Origin: Campanula takesimana
Taxonomy: Eukaryota; Streptophyta; Magnoliopsida; Asterales; Campanulaceae
Direction of reading: 5' to 3'
DNA length: 64,000 nucleotides
NCBI GenBank assembly: GCA_026119855.1
Contig: JAOWBW010000087.1
Location: forward strand, 62,001-126,000
A program made the position numbers and the translations under genes. Within the stretch, counting starts at the first letter, position 1, and every line of letters starts with the position of its first letter. Below, in pieces: positions 10,333 through 22,014 of this stretch. The notes beneath the pieces were generated by a model. The model was not told where the DNA came from and made no database searches. It saw only the letters and a list, made by a program, of their open reading frames with translations.

Positions 10333-13201
10333 TGTCGCGACCCCGACCCCGCGGCCCGGAACTCGCGAGCTGGACGTCGACTTACAACAATACACCAAAA
10401 TAATGAAGATAAAAATTCCATTTTTATACCCAAAATGTTTAAAACAAAGTTTTAGAAATCCAAGCTTAACAACAACAACAACTACTAGAATAAGCTTCGC
10501 AAGCTCACCCCAAAAATACAAAAGATTACAAATCTTAATGACGTCATTGTTGGTAAAACTATCCCCAAAAGGTTATACATTTAAATAATGCAAACCGATC
10601 AAACAACCTGCCCAAAATCTCAATCCTCTCGACGTCTTCCTCGATCCGCGAATCCTAATCCTTTTCCTCCTGGAGGGGGGGGGTTAAGGAAAACAATTTG
10701 AAACAAGAAACGGGGTGAGAATAAATCTCAGTAAGTTACTAATGCAACTACATGACATGCTAATATGGAATGACCAATAGCAATTAACATAAGACAGATA
10801 GCAGCGGAATAATAAGTGACATGCTGTCAAACAGTAATATCCAATAATCAATCATATAATTAAACATATAACAACAAATGAGAGGCTCCCTATCGCCAAC
10901 CGTCCCATACCGGTTGGAAATACGACCAGCTCATCATACAACACATAAAGCTGAAATAAACACTCATAAGTGGATACATAGCCAAGGTTTCACCCAACTG
11001 AAAGAACCAAATAAAGGTCGCTGCGCAGCTTCAATAACCAACCATTCATCATCTTCATCATAGCATGAAAGCTGAAGAGGAATCCCCGGTCAGAAGCGAC
11101 CAATCAACCCATCAATCAAACAATCCATCTTCATAGTAGCATAAAAGCTGAAGAGAAACCCGGTACCGGAACCAATAACCAAATGAAGTGTCACAAAGGA
11201 CGGGAGACATGCCACAAAGTCATGCTCCAAGTAAAGCTAAAATGCACACAAAGGAGCTAGCTCTTCTCACATCCAAGGCCAATCTGGAGGAGGGTAATAA
11301 GGGGGCAAAACAATGGTCAACAATCACAATGGACTTGGCTGTGCCATCATAATGTTTCGCATCGCCCAAACACACACAAAATACCAGCTGGACTTTCAAG
11401 TAAAGGCTAAGTAATAAAATACTAGCACAATAAACAACCATTGATTCCAAAGTAGGGAACCACACCAATTAATTACCATAAAGATGCAAACGATTACTCA
11501 TAAAGAGTTCAACAACAACGAACACAAGAAGTTTCTCATAAAAGAGCACAACAACGATAAACGTCAAAACAAGATGATTCCAAGGCAAGGCACGTACCAA
11601 ATACATCCTAACTATGATACCCACAAGTTAATCATAAAGAGCACAACCCAAACGGTCGCTCACAATTAGCACAATTACTATACCAAAATGACCCTAGACA
11701 TTTACTCATAAAGATATACTAGAACCATGAACTCAACCATCTCTTACACCTGGAATTCCAAATAAGAGATCCGAATGAATACAACTTAAGGTTAATCAAA
11801 CCGTAGGTACCCAATTGCCAATTCACTTTTATCTCCGTGCTTAACGAACCCATTCTAAACACCCCAAACTAATCCAAAAGATTACCCTTATTAGAACATG
11901 ATCACGACCGGACTAAACCCTACATTTTAGTGTTCCAAAACCACCCTCTAGGTGCTATAGGATATCACCTAAAACCTAGACCAAGTCTTATCCAACATCA
12001 ATCCGATTGGAACAATCACGAACCCATCACAAGATGCTCAAATACAAACTTGATCACAAATGATCATCACAAAGATAAGTCAAACCAACTATACCTCAAA
12101 AGATGTTCGAAAGTCCCAATTAACACTTAATTAATTTCAAACACAAACTTGATCACAAAGGACCCAATTCTATCACTAGAGTGTACTACAATGATCACTA
12201 AGGTCGACTAGGGGGACACCCAAGATTTGGATCAAAACGCATTCTTCAATCACACAAGCCAACAAATGTAAATTTTCAGAGATCTGTGCGGCCGCCCAAA
12301 AGGGTATGTGCGGTCGCCCAAAATCCTTCAAAACAAGAACAAAAGCTTTCAGAATGTTGTGCGGTCGCCCAGGCATATTTGTGCGGCCGCCCAAGCTTCT
12401 GAATTTCCAGAAATCGGGAAGAACAACATGGGTTCTTCCATTTTCAAACCCAAAACACATTTCCACTCAAAATCCAACATTCCAACTCACATACTAATGT
12501 ACCAAAACAACTTATAAGTCTAAAAGGACTCCTAAACAACATTTAATCAACCAAAATCAAGAATCAAACCCAACATTCAAGATTTCACCATTTTTGATCA
12601 CAACCCAAAATAAATTCTCAATAAATTCAAAACTCAATTAAACTTCAAATATAACACACCAAACATCATATAAACATGATATGAACATTTTAGCATCAAA
12701 ATGGGGGAAAAGTAACTTACTTGGATTTTCTCAAAGTTGATGGATTTCGAATATTTTTGATTCTACGCGATCCTATCGACGATCTAAACAATGTTCATGT
12801 TTTAAGAAATGAACAATAATGAGAGGAAGAAGAAGAAAATGAAGAGGGAAGGTAGAGAGAAAACTTACCCAATTTCTTTTGGAGAGAGAGAGAATGAGCT
12901 GGGAGAAGAAGAAAAGTGAGGGAGAAGAGAGGGTGTAGGGGAATTATTTCCAAAAACTTACACTCAGGCCCCTCCTCTATACTATACACAAAATACTTAC
13001 ACTCCCTACTAACCATTAAGACCCCAAAACTCTACACTAGCACAAAAGACCAATTAAAATGCTAGACATAATTTATTATGACACATAAAGTGCACACATA
13101 ATTCATTAATTAAATAATAATTTAAATAAATAAATGAGCAAATAAATAAATAATAAATATTTATTATTAATAAAATAGAGCCTAGTTTTCGGGTCGTAAC
13201 A
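10333..13201 (-). mobile_element. Tekay-like solo LTR (2,869 bp) in E0
   Basis: The plus strand runs from TGTCGCGACCCCG to GGGTCGTAACA and is flanked on both sides by CCGTC (10328-10332 and 13202-13206), a perfect 5-bp target duplication with no internal region: a solo LTR left by LTR-LTR recombination. It matches the LTRs at 57007-59851 and 62797-64000 over long stretches (AACCGTCCCATACCGGTTGG; a G-run followed by TTAAGG; CCAGCTGGACTTTCAA). Orientation is set by comparison with the element at 57007-64000. A 9-bp G run is at about 10675-10683 and a GC-rich cassette at 12285-12393. No coding capacity. Confidence 0.93.
12285..12393. repeat. GC-rich cassette in solo LTR (22-51-22 spacing)
   Basis: Four copies: TGTGCGGCCGCCCA (12285), TGTGCGGTCGCCCA (12307), TGTGCGGTCGCCCA (12358) and TGTGCGGCCGCCCA (12380). 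The outer pair and the inner pair are each identical, giving the order A-B-B-A. It lies 800-920 bp from the LTR 5' end, the same place as the unrelated cassettes at 32049-32152 and 58917-59021. Confidence 0.95.
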
Positions 13202-13724
13202 CCGTCAAAAGTCAAAGTCAAACAGTCAACATCAAAGTACGACTCACAGACAACAACTTGGTCCGGGATGATCCACGGAATCACTACTTCTTCATCAAAT
13301 AAGACCTACATCCGTTCAAAGCAAACGGTCCTCCGGGTCCCGCACCTCAGCAAACGGTCCTCCAGGTCCCACACCTCAGCAAACGGTCCTCCGGGTCCCG
13401 CACCTCAGCAAACGGTCCTCCGGGTCCCGCACTCCAGCAAACAGATCTCGCTATCAGCAAACTGGTCCCGTCTCCAGCAAATGGATCCCGCTTCCAGCAA
13501 ACAGATCCCGCTTCCAGCAAACGGATCCCGCTATTGGCAAAGCCGCTCACACAGGGAGCGCACCCTTACCTCTTAAAGCCGCTCACACAGGGAGCGTACC
13601 TCTATCCCCCGTAATTTCAAATTCCTGCTTTTATCAAGTCTTTTCCTTTTCTTGGTGATGTCCTAGGCGGATGTCTGTCTTTCGTCGGTGCGTTTGCTTC
13701 GCAATCCACGCCGCCGAGTGGCTC
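13202..13724. repeat. E0 3' UTR with minisatellite
   Basis: From about 13320 to 13560 there are roughly eight tandem units, first about 29 bp (CAGCAAACGGTCCTCCGGGTC type), then shorter 19-20 bp units (CCAGCAAACGGATCCCGCTT), followed by two copies of AAAGCCGCTCACACAGGGAG. The stretch ends in GAGTGGCTC directly before the LTR TG, the likely polypurine tract. Variable tandem repeats just before the 3' LTR are known from Tat/Ogre elements. Confidence 0.85.
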
Positions 13725-13913
13725 TGTAAACACCCCGCCTTGGACCGCTCACCCCGATTGCACACTTGATTTTGTGTTTCTCCCTCTTTTATGTGTTTCC
13801 TGTTAGTTTCTGTTACTTTGGTTAAGTTCCAGACGGACTCCGTTAAGTCCCGGGGCTAAACTGAGTAACAGTTCTAACTTTCTAGTCCATTATGTCAAAA
13901 GTCGCTTCTCAGA

Positions 13914-13983
13914 GTCGCGCGCCTCCGTCCCTTGAGGCCAGACGCGCGCGCCTTCCACCGCCTAGGTGGGATGCGCGCGCTTC
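13914..13983. repeat. GC-rich cassette in E0 U3 (29-29 spacing)
   Basis: GCGCGCCT-type cores at 13917, 13946 and 13975, exactly 29 bp apart, about 120-190 bp upstream of the TATA box. Motif and spacing match the cassette at 9958-10032 in the same element. Confidence 0.9.
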
Positions 13984-14102
13984 TGGGGCGTGTCAGTTAC
14001 AGATTCTGCCCAAGAATCTCTCCCTTGCTCATTTTATATGATTTTGCCTGGGAAACTGATCTTTGTGACTCCGTTTTGGCACAAAAAAAAATCACTTTTC
14101 AA

Positions 14103-14110
14103 CTATAAAA
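14103..14110 (+). promoter_or_regulatory. E0 LTR TATA box
   Basis: CTATAAAAACCCC, a near-consensus plant TATA box 380 bp into the LTR, after the GC-rich cassette. Confidence 0.75.
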
Positions 14111-14292
14111 ACCCCTCCAATCCATCATTGGAGGAGGACTTGGAAAAATCATCACTTTAGACTTTTTTACTCACTCTTTGCCTAGGCTTTTCCTTTAGGA
14201 CTTCTTCAACAAAAGTACTCAACCTCTTCTTCAAGGCTTTACAAGAGGTTCTCTTTTCGAAGGATACTATAGGTAAATATCTTAAGCACTTA

Positions 14293-14339
14293 TCTTCTTC
14301 TTCTTCTTCTTCTTCTTCTTCTTCTTCTTCTTCTTCTTC
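14293..14339. repeat. TTC/CTT microsatellite
   Basis: About 16 uninterrupted TTC units inside the E0 LTR, downstream of the TATA box; Glu-rich reading frames here are an artefact of the repeat. Confidence 0.95.
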
Positions 14340-14740
14340 AATCAAATGTGCAATCACCCAAAACCATTTGGGACATGACACCAACGGTCCTTTCATTACA
14401 TTGAATTGGCCTAGGAGTCATCTCCCTACATTTCAAACTCTAAAACCCCTTTTTATCATCATTTTAATTGGAAGAACACATTTATCTTAGAATGTGAATT
14501 ATGAACAAGCAAGACCGACTTTGCTCGGGCGAAATGGGTGTTTAAGTACTTCCCATTTCGTAACCTAACCCCCGAACCCCTCATCCCAAAGAATCTCTGT
14601 TTTCGTAAATCAAACTTAGGCTCATAAACATTAGGTTTTCTTACGTTCCTCAAAAACGTGGGTGGCGACTCTAAAACACTAGACATCCTAGGATAACTCA
14701 CGCGCTCTAGCCAAGCCGTGGTTCCCCGGGGTATCTACAC

Positions 14741-15194
14741 TCTATTCGCCCAAAATCAGCCCTAAGCATTATGTAACTTTGTGAGAGCCTCCAAGGGTTT
14801 GAGAGGATGAATTTCTTGTTCTAAGACATCCCTAGATTGAAGAATAAGAATATCACATACATAATAATTCCATATAGTTCTATACATTGAAAAAGCGTGT
14901 TTCTCAATTTGGTCTAGCAACCAAGATCAAGTGTTCTTGATATTCGTTCGTGGTGTGGATACCGCTAGAGGGTGAAACTTATCATCTTCATAGTTCGTGA
15001 TTCTTGCTTTGTTCGTGATCAAGATTTCAAGCCTCCATCGAATTCAAGGTTGCAAAATCAAAGGCAGCAAGGGTTAGTATTCTAGTATTCATTATGTTGT
15101 ATTTGACTTAATCATATGAATGGATCTATGGGCTTTGGGTTTCATTAAATTTAAATGCTTAATTCCGCTGCGCATGTTACTCCGAAACCCAACA
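14741..15194 (+). repeat. copia1 left LTR, 5'-truncated
   Basis: Nearly identical to 21561-22014 (both 454 bp), from TCTATTCGCCCAAAATCAGC to CCGAAACCCAACA. About the first 1,055 bp of the LTR are missing. Confidence 0.95.
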
Positions 15195-15195
15195 G

Positions 15196-15207
15196 TGGTA
15201 TCAGAGC
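15196..15207 (+). other. copia1 primer binding site
   Basis: TGGTATCAGAGC, the classic initiator tRNA-Met complement, one base after the LTR end CCAACA. Confidence 0.95.
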
Positions 15208-17030
15208 CCCGTTCATGTTGATTATGTCAACACTAGATCATGTTATGTGTATATAAATTGCTTGTTTATGTGCCTAGCATGATTTGAATATTGGGATTAT
15301 GATGTTTATGTGTTGGATGCGTTTATGTGGTTTATTGTTTTGTAAACTTTAATCGCACTATTCAATCGCAATTAAAATTATGGTGGATTTAAAATTGTTT
15401 GGGTTATCAATTTTTTATTGGATCAAATTTTTGATAATCCAAGGATTCATGAATTGTTCATTCAAGGTTCTGATGTTCATGATGATTGGATCATCAAGAA
15501 CACCAAATCCTAATTGAATCGGGAAAACAATTTTGAGCAAAATTTTGGAACTTTAAAATTCTGGGTTTTTCTGCGTAGGTCCGACCGGACCAGAGCAAGG
15601 ACCCGGCCGGACCCTTGGGTCTGGAGCGTGGTTCTGGCGTTTGATTTTGGTCAGATTCAAAAATCTGGATTTTTCGAAGGGGTCCGACCGGACCAGTGAT
15701 AAGACCCGGCCGGACCTGCTGGTCTGGAGCGGAAATTGGGCAGTTGGTTTGGGTGCGAACCTCGGGGTTTTAATTTTCCTATTTTTTTTTATCTTGTGAT
15801 TCTGAGATTGGATCAAGGTTTGGATGGCTAATCTACGTTCATCGAGATTGTGTTTCCCAAACTTTATCGCAATCAAAGTTTCAAAGATAAAACGAAGTTA
15901 GAATTATGAAGAGTTCATAATTGCTAAAATTGAGAAACAAAGTTCTTGATTCAAATAGTGGAGATCCATGTGGAATTGTGGATGCAATTGGCCTACGTTC
16001 ATCGAGACCATCTATTGCTTAGTTTCGGCCACATGGACTACTTTCTTGGTTTCTTGAATTAGTGTGGAATTGTGGTTGCCTTATGGCTTAGTTTCGGCCG
16101 TACCTCTTGTTGTCTTGATTTGGAGATGATAACCAAAGTTCAAAGAGTCTCATCCTCATAATTATAGAGAAACTAATGACACATAAATATTTTGCTTAAA
16201 TTAATGATGATTAATTTAGTGGCTAAACTTGATGCGTAACATGTTTATCTTGTGTGCTCATAAATGTGTTGTATGCTATATGTGATAAATCTTCAAGAAA
16301 GTTTTAAGTCCCTTTTGCCATGCCATGATTAAAATACTTGTTAGTATATGAGTAATTTCAATTTAGTTTTCGCCCTAGCGAGGTGCATTAACTTTATTTA
16401 TGTATGAGCAAGATAGATAATGTGGGCACACCCTAGCGAGGCACGTTAACTATACGTTTAAAATGGTTGGACTTAACAAGGCGTCAAAACAGTTTTGGGC
16501 CTAGGCAAAAATGAGATTAAACATGCTTTTGAAATTGGATCCCTAAGAATCATATTGGATATGATTGACAAGAAATTGTCTACCTAATTAATTTGATTTT
16601 GTGTAATCCGCCTTAGCGGACTTGAAATTAAATTAAAGTTGGATCTTAGCCCAATATCAAAAGAATCTCAGAAAAAGGATCTAAGAGTCATATGGGATAT
16701 GATTGACAGGGTTGTCTACCTAATTAATTTGATTTTGAGCGGTGCGCCAAAGCGTACTTGAAATTAAATTAAAGTTGGATCTTAGCCCATTTAAATTATA
16801 TTATACATTGGATGTATAAGAAGGTTATATAATTTAGCGGGAGTATTTTTGGAAAATACATTATTTATCTCTTTAATGAGATTGGTACTTGTAAAATTTT
16901 GGAAATTTTGCATAAGTTGTAGATGACAACTAAAATCGTTGCGATCAATCCTTGATAAGGATAAAGTTTCAAGAGAAAGGTACAAACTTCATTGATTGGA
17001 TCCTAAGCCTAAGAATCGTTCTAAGGCAAG
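15208..17030 (+). other. copia1 leader, non-coding
   Basis: AT-rich leader with no long frame. It holds a GC-rich cassette (15578-15716), two partly similar copies of a GTGGAATTGTGG...TTTCGGCC segment (about 15960-16105), and a duplicated segment of about 115 bp (about 16540-16655 and 16675-16790) containing TGTCTACCTAATTAATTTGA. Matching leader sequence recurs in copia2 and copia3. Confidence 0.75.
15578..15716. repeat. GC-rich cassette in copia1 leader (22-81-22 spacing)
   Basis: Motif A GGTCCGACCGGACC at 15578 and 15681; motif B GACCCGGCCGGACC at 15600 and 15703. Each A-B pair has a 22-bp offset; the pairs are 103 bp apart. The related LTR cassette at 21382-21461 uses the same motif class. 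Confidence 0.95.
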
Positions 17031-20000
17031 AAGATGTGTTGTACATTTTTTATGGGCCTATTCCTAAATATCCCAATGCCAGACAAAGACAATCACAAGA
17101 GACATGAGTATGTTTCTAAGGATGTAAGTTGTCTCATGCTCGTAACTATGAACTCGAAACTCCAACAAAGTTTGGAACTTGTGGAAGCCTATTAGATAGG
17201 CGTGGAGTTGAGTTACATGTTTCAAAGAGCAATCTAGGCAAGAGAGGTATAAAACCATTATTACATTCACTTCTTGCAAAAGGAGTAAAGGGAAATAAGT
17301 GGAACCTCACATGCTTAAGATAAAGGCTACGTAGAGCATCTTGAGAAACTTGGTTGTCCAATTGGATTGGAGCAAGCCACGGATCTCATTCTTGATTCAT
17401 TGTCCAAAAGTTATAATCACTTCATGATGAACTATAACATGCTTGGAATGAATAAGAATCTCTCCGAGTTGCATGATATGCTGAAAACAATTGCGGAGAT
17501 GAAGATAATGGAGAAAGGTTCTCCAATGCTCATGGTTCATGATGGAAAGGAGGCCAAGTGCCAAAGGAAAAGGTAAGACAGACATTGTCAAACCTAAAGG
17601 AAATAATTATGGTTAAATAATAACTCTAATTGATGAAATTTGGTAAAATGGCAATTGGATTCACCATTTAGAATTGTAGTCAAGATTTTGGACGATCAAC
17701 AAAAGGAATGGTAGTAGGACTACCACTCGGGATACTTATGTTATAAATTAATCTTTCTAACTTTAATTATTGGGTATTGGATACCGGATATGGGTCCCAC
17801 ATTTGTAAAAATGTGCAATAATTAGTAAATTGAAAGACTACTTATAGTAAAGTTTGATCTATGAATGGTAATGATGCAATGGTTGCAACATTGTTCGTAG
17901 AACACTTGTAAAGTGACTTTACTAATGAAGTAGAAAATATTATTTTGTTATAAGATAATGAAGGATATTTATTTCTTATTTGGAATAAGAAAAGTGCTTT
18001 ATTTATTATGATTTACTTCATTGTGTTATCATAGTTATCATATAAATAAATCTTATATCCTAAATCTTGAAGAACAAAGTAATAGAGGCTATAACATAAA
18101 TAATTAAAATTCTTTATGCATTATTGTTTTGATCAAATAAATGAGAAATGCATATCTAAAATTCCATGGGACGGAGTTTTAAGTCATATGATTTGGAATC
18201 ACATGATTTATGTAAATCTTATTTACTTGGACCAAGACTTCTTTTACTATGATTGGTAAAAGGCTAACATCTTACTTGACCTAATACATCTCGGTGTATA
18301 TGGTGCATTAAGTAGCAATGATAAAAGAAAATTTTGTTAATACTTGGTAAAATTATTCAAAGATTCTGATTGGATCACGGTGATGAATAATTAAACCAAG
18401 AATTTGATAGTCATCGTTAAGGTTGTGATATAGTTTCACAATTAAACTCCACCAAGAACACCATTTGGAATGATGTGTCGGCATGGAGGAAAAGAACCTT
18501 ATTGGATAAGGATTCATGAGATGATAACGTCAGATTGATCTTTCATTATTTGTTTTAGGGTTATGTATTTGAAACAGCTATAATTACACTAATTTGAGTT
18601 CCATCAAAAGAGGTTAAAAGGTGAAAGAAAACTCGGTTTGTCTTTCATAAAGATTTAAGACCGTGAGACCTTTTGGAAATGAGTTGTCTAGGACACACTC
18701 ACATTTAAATCTAATAAATATACTTTCATGGGATATCCTAAGGAAACTTGAGGATAATATTTTACTCGTAAGAAACAAATGATTTGTTGCTTACGATGGT
18801 ACTTTTCTAGATAAATGGTTTATCTCTAAAAGAATCAGTGGGAGTAAAATATATCTCGAATGGTTCGAGACCTAGAAAATATGATTTAACCTAAGATGGA
18901 AGTTGAACAAGTTTTCACAAGGAGCCGTGAAAAGTCGGTTCAAGTTATACAAAGTACTTGCGTACATGATAGGATACAATCTATGACAAGAAATATTGGA
19001 TATTTCGAATTAGAAAGTATTGAGGTAAAGTTCATTGAAAGATGACACGTTTTCCACCTATCGAAGGTACAATGTCGCTCCATATTTAGATTAATGACTT
19101 GGAGTCATAAAGTCTAAAAGGCAATCCATGTGTAATAATCAAGTTTGGAACTTGATCATTCTAACCTAAGGTGTAAAAAACAAAAGGAGAAGAATGAGTT
19201 TTCTTGGAGAAAACATACATGGGTAGCAAGAAACTTACTAGAATTCTCATAGTCACATGTTCATATTTGGAATATGAAATTTGACAAAATGATGTCAAAA
19301 CAAGCGTTCCTCAACGGGAACTAACTTAAGGATGTATTGGATACAACCTAAAGGTTTTGACAGTCAAAGAAAATTCTAATAAATTATGTAAGTTGCAGAA
19401 ATCCATTGGATGGATTAAAGCAAGCTTATGGGAGTTAGAATCTCCGTTTTGATAAATCAAAATGGTTTTGTTTTATCAAGAACGAAGATGAACCTTGTAT
19501 ATACAAGATGATTAGTGGGAGCATAGTGCTATTCCTTATTTAAATATGTGGATGACATATCACTCATTGGAAATGACATTCCTACACGTAGGAAAGTGCT
19601 TCAATGAAAGATATGGAAGAAACCGCATATGCCCTTGGCATCAAGGAAGCTAATTGATTTAAAGCCAATGTACACACATTGACAAAGTCATTAGAAGATT
19701 CCGCAAGGAAAATTCTAAGAGAGGACAATTATCAGTGTTACATGGAGTTTCTCTATACAAAGACTCAAATGTCCTAAGACAATTGATGAGCATAAGAAAA
19801 TGGATGGAATGCCATTTGCTTCGGTAATTAGATCCATCGTGCCATGATAAGTACTAAGCCGGATATATCTAATGCTTAGAGCATGATGAGAAGATAACAA
19901 TACGACACCGGTGAGAATCACTGGATGGCTGTAAAACAATTCTTAAAGTACTTTAAAAGGACTAAAGATTTGTTTTGATCTATGGAGGGATGGAAGATGG

Positions 20001-20490
20001 TCTCGTCGTATATGGGTACACGGATGCATGCTTCCAAACCGACAAAGATAATAGAAAAATCGCAATCAAGTTTTATAACTAATACTGAAGCTGTAAGTTG
20101 GAATGGTTCCATGCAGAGTACAGTCACTAAAATCTACAAAAACAAAACTAAGTATATTGTTGCATTAGATGTTGCAAAGGAAACTGTTTGGATTAAGAAG
20201 TTAATTGGTAAACTTGAGATGGTTCCTAGCATTGCTAATCCAATAGACCTTATTAGTAATGATAGTGGTGCTATTGCTCAAGCAAAGGAACTAAGGGAAG
20301 ATCCTAAATCCAAACACACACATAGGCGTTTTCTTGTCGTTTGAGAAATCATTGATATGAGAGACGTATATATATGAAAAGTACCTAGTAATGATAACAT
20401 TGCGGACACGCTAACAAAGGGACTTCCACAAGCTAAACATGATGGTCATGTTAGGTCCATGGGTATTAGATACCTTGGTGATTGGGCCTA
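17030..20490 (+). pseudogene. copia1 gag-pol remnant
   Basis: Ordered traces of a copia polyprotein in several frames with many stops. Gag (UBN2 type) runs at about 17080-17580 (LILDSLSKSYNHFMMNYNML), matching the better preserved gag of copia2. The protease site is YWVLDTGYGSHICKNVQ at about 17768-17820. Integrase traces lie at about 18180-18850. RT is at about 19240-19600 with YVDD at 19545-19556. RNase H is at about 19982-20344 (AVSWNGSMQSTVT, AKETVWIKKLIGKLEMVPS). The C-terminal tail NIADTLTKGLPQAKHDGHVR ends near 20490. No domain is intact, so no protein is expected. Confidence 0.85.
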
Positions 20491-20505
20491 GGGAAAGTGG
20501 GAGAT
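20491..20505 (+). other. copia1 polypurine tract
   Basis: GGGAAAGTGGGAGAT, directly before the right LTR TG; primes plus-strand DNA synthesis. Copia3 has the equivalent at 51840-51852. Confidence 0.85.
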
Positions 20506-22014
20506 TGTTGGTGTTGGTGCCCTAGGCACGTTTGTTAAACGTTGTATAAGTTATCATTTTATTCATGATGATAAAGAGATAATAAGATTATTATTGTTGC
20601 TCATGTTTGCTTATAATAATCTCCGTCCCTAGAGCTTGTTAAGCACTAGTATAAAGGCTAAATGATCATGGAATGATCATGTTAGATTTATGGGTACTTG
20701 TTTGGAACAAGGTACTGGACATGACCCGCGGTATGAGATTATGTCATGGTCAATGTCATATATAAATCTCATATTAGTTATGTCATTTGAATCCTTAGAC
20801 ATGAAGTTATTATAGTCTTTCACTTGATGAAGATTATGTTTGACATATTCAAACGTTACCTTTAACCAGGTAGTTATAAAGGGTATGATTGGCATAATCG
20901 GATTAACGTAGGGAAGAATAATAAGCTAAATGGATTTGTCCCTTTTTGGAGAGATGTCATGCTTGGGCCCCTCAAAGGAATGATGTTGATGAAATGTTTG
21001 GCCAAAATCAAATGGATTGATTGGATCAATGTCATTTGGAATATCAACATATTCGGGATCGAGAAAAGTATTGAACAAAACAAGTTGACTTGTTGACCAT
21101 GACTTGTGTTCAAAGACATCGTGTACAAAGGGATTATGACATGTTCTAAAGGAATGCGAACTTGTATCTAGTTATACTATTTGAGTAGGTATGACGGTTT
21201 GCTAGAACCTAATCATATCTTATGAGTTCATGTTTGAACCCATTGCCAACTTAGTATAATCCTAGAGGGTCACACACAATAGAACGAATCTAAAAGGACT
21301 TAAATGGAATTATGGGTCGAAGGACCTTTGAGGGATTTTAGGACTTTAGAGGAGAAAACAAGAAAGTAGGATTTTCTGGAGGGTCCGGACAGACCTCCTA
21401 AAGGACCCGGGCGGATCTTTGGGAGGGTCCGGGCGGACCTCCTATAAGACCCGGGCGGACCTCTAGGGTTTCTGCCCAGAATTTTTCTTTGTTCCGTTTT
21501 CTTGCGGGTTTGGACACTTGTTTCCTATTTGGAATAGGTCACACAAGTATTTAAACAGCCTCTATTCGCCCAAAATCAGCCCTAAGCATTATGTAACTTT
21601 GTGAGAGCCTCCAAGGGTTTGAGAGGATGAATTTCTTGTTCTAAGACATCCCTAGATTGAAGAATAAGAATATCACATACATAATAATTCCATATAGTTC
21701 TATACATTGAGAAAGCGTGTTTCTCAATTTGGTCTAGCAACCAAGATCAAGTATTCTTGATATTCGTTCGTGGTGTGGATACCGCTAGAGTGTGAAACTT
21801 ATCATCTTGATAGTTCGTGATTCTTGCTTTGTTCGTGATCAAGATTTCAAACCTCCATCGAATTCAAGGTTGCAAAATCAAAGGCATCAAGTGTTAGTAT
21901 TCTAGTATTCATTATGTTGTATTTGACTTAATCATATGAATGGATCTATGGGCTTTGGGTTTCATTAAATTTAAATGCTTAATTCCGCTGCGCATGTTAC
22001 TCCGAAACCCAACA
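20506..22014 (+). repeat. copia1 right LTR (1,509 bp)
   Basis: Begins TGTTGG and ends CCAACA, a perfect 6-bp terminal inverted repeat. It contains the GC-rich cassette at 21382-21461 and a TATA-like TATTTAAA at about 21549-21556. The last 454 bp match the truncated left LTR. Confidence 0.92.
21382..21461. repeat. GC-rich cassette in copia1 LTR (22-22-22 spacing)
   Basis: Four 14-bp motifs at 21382, 21404, 21426 and 21448, alternating GGTCCGG-C-GACC and GACCCGGGCGGA-C types, each step exactly 22 bp; about 90-165 bp upstream of a TATA-like box. Confidence 0.95.

Larger units (their letters stand above)
8259..14739 (+). mobile_element. E0: 3' part of a plus-strand Tat element
   Basis: What remains is the region after integrase: the antisense PMD gene, the 3' UTR with tandem repeats, and an LTR at 13725-14739. 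E1 interrupts it on the left, and its gag-pol must lie beyond the window. A Tekay-like solo LTR is inserted at 10333-13201. The stretch 8266-8430 aligns by eye with E3 46310-46460, and the PMD proteins of E0 and E3 are close, so E0 and E3 belong to one subfamily. Confidence 0.82.
13725..14739 (+). repeat. E0 3' LTR (1,015 bp)
   Basis: Starts TGTAAACACCCC and ends GGGGTATCTACA, an imperfect terminal inverted repeat of 12 bp. It contains the GC-rich cassette (13914-13983), a TATA box (14103-14110), a TTC microsatellite (14293-14339) and, near the end, CCCCCGAACCC and GGTGGCGACTCT, which also occur near the ends of the E2 LTRs. The expected flanking sequence is replaced two bases further on by a truncated copia LTR. 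Confidence 0.85.
14741..22014 (+). mobile_element. copia1: decayed Ty1/copia element
   Basis: Plus-strand element: truncated left LTR (14741-15194), initiator-Met primer site, 1.8-kb leader, degenerate gag, protease, integrase, RT and RNase H, polypurine tract and a complete right LTR (20506-22014). The left LTR lacks about its first 1,050 bp and abuts the end of the E0 LTR; the right LTR abuts E3 protease sequence. No target duplication is visible because of the left deletion. It is the same family as copia2 and copia3 (gag and integrase segments align by eye). Confidence 0.92.

Noticed and set aside
14157..14396. Glu-rich minus-strand frame
   Set aside because: It is created by the TTC microsatellite.
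14459..14739. GGGGTATCTACA read as the start of a minus-strand Tat LTR
   Set aside because: The upstream text (CCCCCGAACCC, GGTGGCGACTCT) matches LTR ends in plus orientation; the terminal inverted repeat explains the resemblance.
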